64,000 nt of DNA from Desulfocurvibacter africanus subsp. africanus DSM 2603 (GTDB lineage Bacteria > Desulfobacterota > Desulfovibrionia > Desulfovibrionales > Desulfovibrionaceae), in contig NZ_AULZ01000009.1 in NCBI RefSeq assembly GCF_000422545.1, positions 62,001-126,000 on the forward strand, given 5' to 3'. Below the pieces are notes generated by a model, which was not told where the DNA came from, did not search any database, and saw nothing but the letters and a program-made list of their open reading frames with translations. The translations under genes and the position numbers were made by a program. Shown in pieces: positions 57,458-64,000 of this stretch; position 1 is the first letter of the stretch; each line of letters opens with the position of its first letter.

Positions 57458-57691
57458 ATGAAAGTGGCATTCGACAATCGCAAACGTGATGATTGCAAGC
57501 CTGGGCGGCGCGTTCAGATCATCCTCAAGCAGGACCAAAGGACTGGCAAGACCGTGGCTGGAATAATCGGCCAGGTGCTGACTAGTTCGCCCTACCACTC
57601 CCGAGGTATCAAGGTCCGCCTCACTGATGGAAGAGTTGGGCGCGTTGCGCATTTCGAGGAAGATGATGCTGCGAAAAGCCACTCTTCATAA
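57458..57691 (+). CDS. ywbE: YwbE-like (DUF2196) small protein
   Basis: This 77-aa protein holds GRRVQIILKQDQRTGKTVAG and HSRGIKVRLTDGRVGRV, the signature of the YwbE family, whose function is not established. ATG at 57458 follows GAAGGA. The frame is open further up to repeat E, but the family starts near this ATG. Confidence 0.82.
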   Translation: MKVAFDNRKRDDCKPGRRVQIILKQDQRTGKTVAGIIGQVLTSSPYHSRGIKVRLTDGRVGRVAHFEEDDAAKSHSS

Positions 57692-57892
57692 GGGTGGCAA
57701 AACGGCCAAGAGCCGCTATTTCAGTTCTTCAATAGCATATCCGCTCCTGCCTGGCCATTTGCAGGGCTAATACAGCTCTGCCTGACTGAAAGCGTGAGGC
57801 CTATGCAACGAGGATTTGGGCCGATTTACCAGGATTTGCATTGCAAAATCCACCTGGAGACAGCCCCCCTACTTCTCATTCCATGCGGCAGG
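57692..57892. other. Gap between the YwbE-like gene and the carotenoid oxygenase gene
   Basis: About 200 bp between convergent genes. No clear terminator, RNA or ORF seen. Confidence 0.35.
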
Positions 57893-59362
57893 CTAACGGT
57901 GCAGGCCCAGGAAAGATTCCGCACCGCTTGCAGCAGGAAGAAAGTTCCCGTGGAAGCCGAATGGAATATGATGCGGTACTTCCGCGCGCGTCAGCTCCTC
58001 CCAGTTCGAGGCGTCCAGGACGAGCAGGAAAGATCGGCCCACTTGTACATTTAGGACCACCGAAAGAATCAGTCCATCGTCCTCTTCCCGTGCATCTGGA
58101 GCGGCAACAAACACCGGCTCACCAGGATAGCACCCTGCCTCGCACCAGGTCCGAACGGCACCCACATGGAGATCGATCTTTACGAGATTATCCATGAAGT
58201 CCGCCTTGCCGCCACTCACCGCATTGCCCGCGCCAAAGACAAAGCGGTACGGCTGTCCCGTCCGATGTCGGTAGTTGATCCGAGGCAGTTCCAGACGAGC
58301 TTCCGACAGCAACTGCTCGCTAACCTCCCCCCGGCCGCGAGAGTTTATGCGAAAGCGCGTGAGCTTCCCCGTCGCTATCACGGGTTCGTCGGATTGCAGG
58401 TGCCGGAGATACAGATGGTCGATGATCGTTGGGTCCGGGTAGGTTACGATGTCGACGACGATGGTGTCGTCCTCTTCGAAAGCATTCACGTGGTGAAAGG
58501 CGAAACATGTGTCGCCGCGGGTCTCCTTGACCACCCGCCCCGTCTCCTTGTCCACAACGTGGAACCGTACGCCACGCTCAGGCTTCCACTGGTAGTTGCG
58601 GATGAACGGCTTACCACTGAACCGTAGCCGTAGCGGGTTTACCACGAGCGGGAACTCCGTAAGCACAAGGTAATGCTCGGTCATCGCGAACGAGTGCATG
58701 TACGCTGGTCGCTCCACGGGAATCTTCGTCAGCACCTTCTGTTGCCGTGTCTTGGCCTCAATGCTGAAGATGCGGTAGGTGCTCTGTTGGCCGAAGTCGA
58801 GCATGTAGCTGTAGTGGCAGCCGCGCTGAAAGTCGAAGTGAGGATGGGCGATGGAGATCGGCCCAGGAAGGCGGTCTCCGGGGCCATCGTCATAGTCATA
58901 GATGCCGAGCGTTTCCAGCGTCATTGGGTCGAATTGGACCGGAAGGCGGGTCTCGGTGAAGGCAACAATCTTGTCGGCGAGCTTATTGATACTGACGTTG
59001 CAGTTGTCCGTCAGCTTTGGAGCGAAGAAGGCCGCCACGCGTTCAAAGAGCGTTCGACTCGGATTGGTTGCGAACTCGCCCCGGCTGATCCTGCCCTTCT
59101 TCATCGCCTCCAGATATGATTGACTCTGAAGGAAGCGATTGGCGTAGGAAACACGACCGTCGGCGAATGTGAATGAGTGGAGCATGGCAAGGCCGTCGAA
59201 CCAGTGGTTGTAGCTCTGGTTGCCGACCTCGAATCTGGCTGGGGCCGTTCGCATGAGAATACCGCTAAGCCAGGAGGGCAGTATGCCCTGGATCGGCAAG
59301 TCCTCCACTCTGGTCTCTCGGTCAAGCGTCGTGAATCCGAGGTGGTAGGGTGATTGGTTCAT
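57893..59362 (-). CDS. Carotenoid oxygenase family protein
   Basis: This 489-aa protein is full length for the carotenoid cleavage oxygenase/RPE65 family. Candidate iron-ligand histidines lie in AHPHFD (about 173), YMHSFAMTEHY (about 223), FHHVNAFEEDD (about 290) and FGFHGNF (about 471), in family order. The start region LPIQGILPSWLSGILMRTAPARFEVG also fits. Such enzymes use O2 to cut alkene bonds in carotenoids or stilbene-like aromatics. The substrate is unknown. It sits between two copies of the MITE-like repeat, far from any carotenoid genes. Confidence 0.93.
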   Translation of the reverse strand: MNQSPYHLGFTTLDRETRVEDLPIQGILPSWLSGILMRTAPARFEVGNQSYNHWFDGLAMLHSFTFADGRVSYANRFLQSQSYLEAMKKGRISRGEFATNPSRTLFERVAAFFAPKLTDNCNVSINKLADKIVAFTETRLPVQFDPMTLETLGIYDYDDGPGDRLPGPISIAHPHFDFQRGCHYSYMLDFGQQSTYRIFSIEAKTRQQKVLTKIPVERPAYMHSFAMTEHYLVLTEFPLVVNPLRLRFSGKPFIRNYQWKPERGVRFHVVDKETGRVVKETRGDTCFAFHHVNAFEEDDTIVVDIVTYPDPTIIDHLYLRHLQSDEPVIATGKLTRFRINSRGRGEVSEQLLSEARLELPRINYRHRTGQPYRFVFGAGNAVSGGKADFMDNLVKIDLHVGAVRTWCEAGCYPGEPVFVAAPDAREEDDGLILSVVLNVQVGRSFLLVLDASNWEELTRAEVPHHIPFGFHGNFLPAASGAESFLGLHR

Positions 59363-59484
59363 TATTACCCCGGTCGGATGCTACCCTTCTTTACGCTTGC
59401 CCCTTCCCAATAGAGTTGGTCATTTCAAGGCGGCTCATTATATGTACTCTATTCCATGCTATTGAACCAACGATCAAACTTGTT

Positions 59485-59612
59485 TAGAGCATTTTGCTTT
59501 TGAAAATGCTCTGCAAGCCATGCGTCGGCATGGCTTGTCGCCGCGTAGGCGTAGGCGCAATTCACTTGCGCCGTCAACGCCGGAGCGGGCGTCTTATAAG
59601 CAATCTGCCCTA
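59485..59612 (+). repeat. Hairpin-rich 128-bp MITE-like repeat, copy F (forward)
   Basis: TAGAGCATTTTGC to TCTGCCCTA, differing from copy E by only a few bases. It lies 122 bp upstream of the carotenoid oxygenase start and directly beside a terminator at 59617. Confidence 0.94.
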
Positions 59613-59616
59613 GAGC

Positions 59617-59643
59617 CCAAAAAAAAGAGCCCCGAAGGGCTCT
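59617..59643 (-). terminator. Intrinsic terminator (minus strand)
   Basis: GAGCCC and GGGCTC flank a TTCG tetraloop on the minus strand, followed by eight T. It is about 125 bp past the ssb stop and follows another terminator at 59704, so it is either a second stop for ssb or the end of an unseen short transcript. Confidence 0.8.
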
Positions 59644-59703
59644 CGTAATAGTCATTACTTTTTGATGAAAGCTGCTGCCCCCATCCCCGAAAGCGTCAAC
59701 AAC

Positions 59704-59731
59704 AAAAAACTGAAGTCATATCAATGACTTC
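59704..59731 (-). terminator. Intrinsic terminator after ssb
   Basis: GAAGTCAT and ATGACTTC pair around a 4-nt loop on the minus strand, followed by AGTTTTTTG, 35 bp after the ssb stop. Confidence 0.75.
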
Positions 59732-59765
59732 GCCCCATCTGTTAACAAATTATGTTTGGTATTCC

Positions 59766-60275
59766 CTAGAATGGCACATCATCCATGCCGCCGGCCTCGG
59801 ACGGAAAAGCCGGTCCTAGGTCGTCATCCTGATATTGGGGAGCCTGCTGGGGTGCTGGGCGTTGACCTCCGCGAGGCTGCTGCTGATTCTGATAGCCCTG
59901 ATTCTGATAACCCTGCTGGGGAGCAGCGTCGCCCTGGTTATCGCGACGGGAATCAAGCCCCTGCACGCGCTGGGCGATGACCTCCGTGACATAATGCTTC
60001 TGGCCTTCCTTCTCATAATTGCGCGTGCGCAGACTGCCTTCGATCATGATCAGGCTGCCCTTGTGCAGATAGTTGGCCACGAATTCGGCCTGCTTTCCGT
60101 AGACCGTGATATTATGCCATTCGGTTCGGTCCACGCGCTGTCCGGACTGATCCTTGTAGCTTTCGTCCGTGGCTATCCGCGCGTTGACCACGGCCTGCCC
60201 CGAAGGGAGATAGGCCAGCTTCGGGTCTTGCCCGAGACGGCCGATGAGAATGACTTTGTTCATGCTTCCGGCCAT
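59766..60275 (-). CDS. ssb: Single-stranded DNA-binding protein
   Basis: This 169-aa protein has the OB-fold (MNKVILIGRLGQDPKLAYLPSGQAV, WHNITVYGKQAEFVANYLHKG), a Gln/Gly-rich linker with a repeated YQNQ motif and the acidic tip MDDVPF that binds partner proteins. ATG at 60275 follows GGAGAG; the frame is open upstream across tandem repeats and is rejected there. It lies in the accessory part of the window and could be the chromosomal or an element-borne copy. Confidence 0.94.
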   Translation of the reverse strand: MAGSMNKVILIGRLGQDPKLAYLPSGQAVVNARIATDESYKDQSGQRVDRTEWHNITVYGKQAEFVANYLHKGSLIMIEGSLRTRNYEKEGQKHYVTEVIAQRVQGLDSRRDNQGDAAPQQGYQNQGYQNQQQPRGGQRPAPQQAPQYQDDDLGPAFPSEAGGMDDVPF

Positions 60276-60297
60276 GCGCTCTCCTTCCTTGTGAAAA

Positions 60298-60377
60298 GAC
60301 AAAAGTAATTGTCCCTCGACAAAAGTAAGTGTCCCTCGACAAAAGAAATTGTCCCAAGACAAAAGTAAGTGTCCCAA
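60298..60377. repeat. Four tandem 20-bp repeats with GACA-N8-TGTC dyads upstream of ssb
   Basis: Units start at 60298, 60318, 60338 and 60358, for example GACAAAAGTAAGTGTCCCTC. Each holds the dyad GACA-N8-TGTC; units differ at a few central and end bases. They sit 23 bp upstream of the ssb start, which suits an operator or regulatory RNA role. Confidence 0.85.
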
Positions 60378-60634
60378 GTACGAACTAATTTCAAATCGGC
60401 TCCATCTACTCGCATGAGACAGTCATGCCTAAGCTGAAAGCCCCAGCACCCTCAAAAGTTAATTTAGTCCATTTGCACTCTAAGTCATGGATTAACCCGC
60501 ACCCTCTGGCACGGCAACCCATACTTATTCTGGGCAAATTTTTCTTTTATATTAAACATATAGACCGTGTCAAGCGCAATATTAAACCGTTTCCGCTCCT
60601 CACCAAGTGAATGGGAAATCTTTTTGTATATTAA
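60378..60634. other. A+T-rich stretch upstream of the ssb repeats
   Basis: About 255 bp between the ssb repeats and the decayed phosphoesterase. No gene is supported. It may hold the ssb promoter. Confidence 0.35.
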
Positions 60635-61176
60635 TTACAGTGATAGCCCCCCCATGCTCCTTGCCAGGTCACCGATGACAGCAAAGCCATATGGATGTGA
60701 CTCGGGAGCCTCATATGTCACGAGGATGTCTGCTCTTTGACCTCTAAGCACCTCGACATCCTCCGGAAAGATCGTACTCCAGTGGGTAAGCGGCACTCCA
60801 TCAAGGAACCGCTGAGCCGGCTGCACATGCTCACGCATCTTGGCCCTAGTCCTGAATCGTGGTTCCTCCTTCGGGTACCAGACTCTTCTTCGGAAGACAC
60901 CGCCAAGTCCCGCCACACGCAGGTCGTCCAGGACCTGCACACGGGCATGCAGATTGTGCTTCAACATTTCTTCCCTGTGGCAGATGGGTATTCCGGGGCA
61001 TCGGTGTCATGGTTGCCTAGAATGAACCACGTCCTTTGCCACCAATCACCCAGGATGACCTTAAGCGGCCTATCCGGCGCTTGATCCCCAAGAAGCACGA
61101 TATGCTCCGGCCTTACCTGCTCAACTCTGGACAGGCATGGAGCAAATTGCCCGTGTGGATCACCGCAGAAGAGGAT
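60635..61176 (-). pseudogene. Decayed calcineurin-like metallophosphoesterase
   Basis: On the minus strand one frame gives ILFCGDPHGQF, LLGDQAPD and FILGNHDTDAPEYP, and then stops at 60987. Another frame, from 60967, continues NLHARVQVLDDLRVAGLGGVF and DILVTYEAPESHPYGF to the stop. Together they form one phosphoesterase, broken by a frameshift near 60970. The first frame has no start codon before ILFCGD, so the 5' end is damaged too. It is downstream of a short helical gene with an in-frame TAG. Confidence 0.75.
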
Positions 61177-61259
61177 TACTTGTCGCCCACCTGGAAAGCT
61201 GGAATGATCAGAACCTGCTTACCATCTCGCATTTCGTAGCGTGGCGCATTCTCCGGATC

Positions 61260-61646
61260 CTACTTGCGTGCCTCCCCCTTTCTCCCTTGTTCATCCTCGT
61301 TGCTAGGCTCAGCATGATTCACCAAGGGCAGACCGTACCTGAAGCCGAATGCATCCTGAAGACGAGTTTCGATCTCACGCCTCAGATGGGGTTGTTTTGG
61401 CCATGGCATGTCCTGAAAGCCCTTCGGAATACGTCCTTCGAAATCGTCCATGACATGCATTTGGGCCGCCTCCCTGGCGCGTTCTCCAAAAACTTCTACG
61501 GCCAGCTCGATGCCTTGGACGTGATGGAGAATAATGCGGTGCCAGCCGCAGTATTCGCCAGAATACTGGTCGAACCAGCGGTGCAGATCGGCCCAGTCGG
61601 AACCAAGAGCAGCCTTGGTTCGTTCGCAGTGCTCCCTGAAGTGCAT
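61260..61646 (-). CDS. Small helical protein of unknown function (possibly truncated by a TAG)
   Basis: This 128-aa protein starts MHFREHCERTKAALGSDWAD and contains YSGEYCGWHRIILHHVQGIEL, rich in His and aromatic residues. It may belong to the uncharacterised DUF6915 group, which I could not verify. After the TAG at 61262-61260 the same frame stays open for 27 codons (DPENAPRYEMRDGKQVLIIP then AFQVGDK), which look like protein. The ancestral gene may have ended at 61176. ATG at 61646 follows GAAAGAG. Confidence 0.6.
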   Translation of the reverse strand: MHFREHCERTKAALGSDWADLHRWFDQYSGEYCGWHRIILHHVQGIELAVEVFGERAREAAQMHVMDDFEGRIPKGFQDMPWPKQPHLRREIETRLQDAFGFRYGLPLVNHAEPSNEDEQGRKGEARK

Positions 61647-61677
61647 CGCTCTTTCCCTTCCTCCCACGTGGGCGAAA

Positions 61678-62415
61678 TTACGGAAGCCAAATCCACCAGT
61701 TCGGGTTTGGCGCCATATTAAGCACTGTCCACCTGCAACCTCTGCACTCCCCCTGGATGAAGGTATGCCAGTGCGCAGCATACCAAAGGTTGGGCCTGCA
61801 GTGCTCCAGAACGCGGGAGAGCAGAGGCCTGGATGGATCCGGGCTCATGTCCCAGCCCCACTGTTTTTCGAGCGCGTCAGACGTCATGCCTCCCCAGTTT
61901 GGGACTTTGAATTCCAGGGGTACGGTGTGACTAATAACAATGTCGGCTCTCTCAGGTAAATTTGCAAGATCCGCTTCGGTGAGGACCTCGTCCGGAAACC
62001 AATCCACTTCTGGCTCATTTAGCTTCCAGTCCGTACTTTTGGCCCCGCCCATAAAGAGCACTAACCGCCCATCCGGAAGCCTGAAGGTTGAACCGCGCGG
62101 CTGCCAGTAGACGCCGGGGGCGACCTCATAATCCTCTTTCTTCCTGCGTTCCTGCAAGGAGTGGTAATCCTCGTGATTACCCTCTGCCCAGTGAATCGGC
62201 ACCCGCTTGCCGCCCGGCGCATTTTTGATGCGGCCCTGCGGATCATACTTTCGCATTGCGACCATTCGGCCTGAATAGTCGCGCACCTCTTTCTTCTCAC
62301 GCGGGAAATATCCGAAGTCGCCGCATTGAAGGATCATGTCTGGTCGCTTGCGATTAATTAGCGCATTGAGCCAACCCCAACCTCCATGCACATCGCCACA
62401 AACAATAATCCGCAT
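61678..62415 (-). CDS. Metallophosphoesterase
   Basis: This 245-aa protein has the calcineurin-type motifs in order: CGDVHGGW (residues 6-13), ILQCGDFGYF, WAEGNHEDYH, ADIVISHTVP and WYAAHWHTF. It is a cytosolic two-metal phosphatase or nuclease of unknown substrate. The start ATG at 62415 overlaps the stop of the small upstream frame as TGATG. It leads a minus-strand cassette with the small helical gene and the decayed second phosphoesterase. Confidence 0.87.
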   Translation of the reverse strand: MRIIVCGDVHGGWGWLNALINRKRPDMILQCGDFGYFPREKKEVRDYSGRMVAMRKYDPQGRIKNAPGGKRVPIHWAEGNHEDYHSLQERRKKEDYEVAPGVYWQPRGSTFRLPDGRLVLFMGGAKSTDWKLNEPEVDWFPDEVLTEADLANLPERADIVISHTVPLEFKVPNWGGMTSDALEKQWGWDMSPDPSRPLLSRVLEHCRPNLWYAAHWHTFIQGECRGCRWTVLNMAPNPNWWIWLP

Positions 62416-62612
62416 CAGCTCTCTCTACCCTCCCCCAGGCCCCCCACCGAGGAAAATAACCGCTCGCAACTACTCTCGATCATGGCGTTGACCCGAGAGT
62501 GGATAGTTTCGCCAGCCCGGCGTAAGTCCGTGCATATGTCCCACCACACCGATTCCCTGGGCATAGGCATATTAAATCTCCCACGCCGTTTCATCATCCA
62601 ACTGAGTTCCAT
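62415..62612 (-). CDS. Small protein upstream of the metallophosphoesterase
   Basis: A short frame (about 65 aa) contains RESVWWDICTDLRRAGETI and ends in TGATG, sharing bases with the phosphoesterase start, a typical coupled arrangement. The start is unclear (ATG 62612 or 62597) and no strong ribosome site is seen. Not a recognised family. Confidence 0.45.
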   Translation of the reverse strand: MELSWMMKRRGRFNMPMPRESVWWDICTDLRRAGETIHSRVNAMIESSCERLFSSVGGLGEGRES

Positions 62613-62708
62613 CAATGAGAGCTACAACCAAATCTGAGGAAGTGAGGCGCTTCTTACTGAAGAATCTAGAACCTTATCTTGGGGAATCGCTTCGAGCTGG
62701 CGATCAGA

Positions 62709-63263
62709 CTACGAGGCAATAGCCGAATAGAGCGTAGGTCTACTTATCCCGTACTCACGGGCAAGGCTGGCCTTCCGCTCGCCCTTGTTTAGCCTTTCGC
62801 GGATTTCATTGACTTGTGCCCCCGTGAGGGCCTTCCTTCTGCCCCTGTACTTTCCCGCCTTCTTAGCAATCTCAATTCCTTCTCTCTGCCGCTCCCGAAT
62901 AAGCGCTCGCTCGAATTGTGCGACGGCCCCAATGATCTGAAGCTGGAGAAGCTGGAAAGGGCTCGACTCGCCAGTGAAGTGAAGGTTCTCTTTGTGAAAC
63001 TTCACGGACACACCGCGCCCAATTAGCCCCTCAAGGAGGCTAAGAAGATCTTGGAGATTTCTGGCTAGTCGGTCGATGCTATGAACATGGAGGATATCTC
63101 CTTCTCGAAGATAAGCAAGACAGGACGTAAGCTGCGGCCTTTGAGCGTCCTTCGCACTTGCCTTATCCTCAAAAACACGATCAAGCTCATGTCCTTCAAG
63201 CTGTCGTGCGGTGTTCTGATCTGTTGTGCTGACACGGATGTAACCAACATGCTGTCCGGTCAT
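62709..63263 (-). CDS. Serine recombinase (resolvase/invertase family)
   Basis: This 184-aa protein has the catalytic Ser12 in GYIRVSTTDQNTARQ, LHVHSIDRLARNLQDL with the typical Arg residues, GAVAQFERALIRERQREGIE and a C-terminal Hin-like helix-turn-helix (SLAREYGISRPTLYSAIA). It is full length for a small resolvase or invertase. ATG at 63263 follows AAGGGGG; ten further in-frame codons upstream are not needed. It marks an accessory element. Confidence 0.92.
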   Translation of the reverse strand: MTGQHVGYIRVSTTDQNTARQLEGHELDRVFEDKASAKDAQRPQLTSCLAYLREGDILHVHSIDRLARNLQDLLSLLEGLIGRGVSVKFHKENLHFTGESSPFQLLQLQIIGAVAQFERALIRERQREGIEIAKKAGKYRGRRKALTGAQVNEIRERLNKGERKASLAREYGISRPTLYSAIAS

Positions 63264-63403
63264 ATCGTGTGCCCCCTTGATTTCTGTAAGCACATCTTTC
63301 AGACCATCCTTGACGAGATGTCAAAAAAAGCCATAACTGATCCCATCGTTACGGCTGACTAGCGCTTTCCCACGTGTAAAGCGAAGTACACTACACTTGA
63401 CCT

Positions 63404-64000
63404 ATGAATATCACCAGCTCTATCCCTCCACTAAGTTTCATTGGCGTATGTTATGGCATTAAAACGGGAGCGAATCCCTTTCCCCTAGGGTCAGTATCCT
63501 TGTTCGATTTAACCCTCGCTCCAAAGCATATAATATACCCGACAGGAATAGATCATTTGATCTGGGTATTTAGCCTCCATTCTTCTTATTTAGAAAACCC
63601 ACATGAGTTTGAGATTAAGTTTATCAAGCCCGATGGCAAAGCGTACATCGGCTTCAAGTTGCTGCTAGATGAAGACTCTGCTGCAAGCAATTCTTCTCTC
63701 AGTAGAGGTGAACTTCATGCATCTTATCGCTCTGGCGATATCACAATCTCCGCGCTAAATTCATTCCTCGTTAATAGCTCCGGCTGGAGCAGTTTATTGT
63801 TACAAATTTCAAACATGGTAATTGATGAGCCTTCGGATTATAAAATAATTCTCGAAGGTGCAGGCCACTCATGGGAAATTGGACGATTCCGCTTTTGCTA
63901 CAGCCGTTATCCCGATTTTGAGCCAGAGGAATTAAGAGCAATGCAAGCCAATCCCGATATTCCTCGATCAGCTGTAATCAATTTAAGCTGTAAAGAATGC
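63404..64000 (+). CDS. Hypothetical protein, A+T-rich, partial at the window end
   Basis: The frame from ATG 63404 stays open for 199 codons to the edge. It begins MNITSSIPPLSFIGVCYGIK and has a beta-rich look, with LISNMV-type hydrophobic stretches and a late SCKEC that may start a zinc motif. Base composition is much A+T-richer than the core genes, which suggests foreign origin. No family recognised; no strong ribosome site was found. Confidence 0.6.
   Translation, partial: MNITSSIPPLSFIGVCYGIKTGANPFPLGSVSLFDLTLAPKHIIYPTGIDHLIWVFSLHSSYLENPHEFEIKFIKPDGKAYIGFKLLLDEDSAASNSSLSRGELHASYRSGDITISALNSFLVNSSGWSSLLLQISNMVIDEPSDYKIILEGAGHSWEIGRFRFCYSRYPDFEPEELRAMQANPDIPRSAVINLSCKEC

Noticed and set aside
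60298-60377. CRISPR array
   Set aside because: The 20-bp units are directly adjacent with no spacers and no cas genes are present; tandem repeats are the better reading.
62814-63362. Plus-strand frames opposite the serine recombinase
   Set aside because: Shadows of the recombinase gene without own features.

Overview
The window is G+C-rich bacterial chromosome with mostly housekeeping genes on both strands. The gene content points to a Desulfovibrionaceae-type sulfate reducer (Desulfobacterota). Signs of this are a PxxKW cysteine-rich protein, a CarD-family regulator inside an ispE / tRNA-Gln / prs / rplY / pth / carD / rho string, KtrAB-type potassium uptake, and two UGA-containing selenoprotein genes. 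The genus cannot be fixed from sequence alone; Desulfocurvibacter/Desulfovibrio is my best guess.

Layout. 1-6.0 kb (minus): an envelope-folding and repair string (mfd, a PpiC-type lipoprotein, surA running off the edge) plus a lone cheW. 6.9-8.2 kb: ugd. 8.5-15.8 kb (plus): pdxJ, acpS, nnr, a CBS protein, tsaE, lysC, cimA and a metallo-beta-lactamase-fold protein. 15.8-18.7 kb (minus): ktrA-like, ktrB-like and an alpha/beta hydrolase. 18.8-31.7 kb (plus): MTA/SAH deaminase, PxxKW protein, M20 peptidase, mnmG, a CorC-like protein, lnt, prfB with its programmed frameshift, a degenerate GGDEF protein, a MinD-like ATPase, an HU/IHF protein, a UshA-like selenoprotein and dapA. 31.8-32.7 kb: a decayed P4-type integrase next to tRNA-Arg(CCT). 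32.9-46.6 kb (plus): TetR regulator, degP, ispE overlapping tRNA-Gln, prs, rplY, pth, carD, rho, a BepA-like M48 protease, an M16 protease, hslV, hslU and argB. 46.7-55.5 kb: DMT transporter, pyrR, a HesB/IscA-like selenoprotein, moaC, dnaJ, rpoZ, a 2[4Fe-4S] ferredoxin, a TtcA-like protein, an M23 peptidase and an orphan E1 alpha/beta pair. 55.6-64 kb is accessory in character: an A+T-rich methyltransferase, a YwbE-like protein, a carotenoid oxygenase, ssb preceded by tandem dyads, a phosphoesterase cassette in part decayed, a serine recombinase and an A+T-rich partial gene.

Three things stand out. (1) Two genes are split by in-frame UGA codons at conserved redox positions, each followed by a bacterial-SECIS-compatible hairpin; they are best read as selenoproteins (48507-48812 and 29916-30809). 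(2) A roughly 128-bp, hairpin-rich, TA-flanked MITE-like repeat occurs six times. In four of the six copies its edge is the stop codon of the neighbouring gene (cheW, ugd, the deaminase gene, dapA). (3) Copies five and six, in the same orientation, bracket the YwbE-like gene and a carotenoid oxygenase.

All functional names come from reading the translated sequences; no database search was run.
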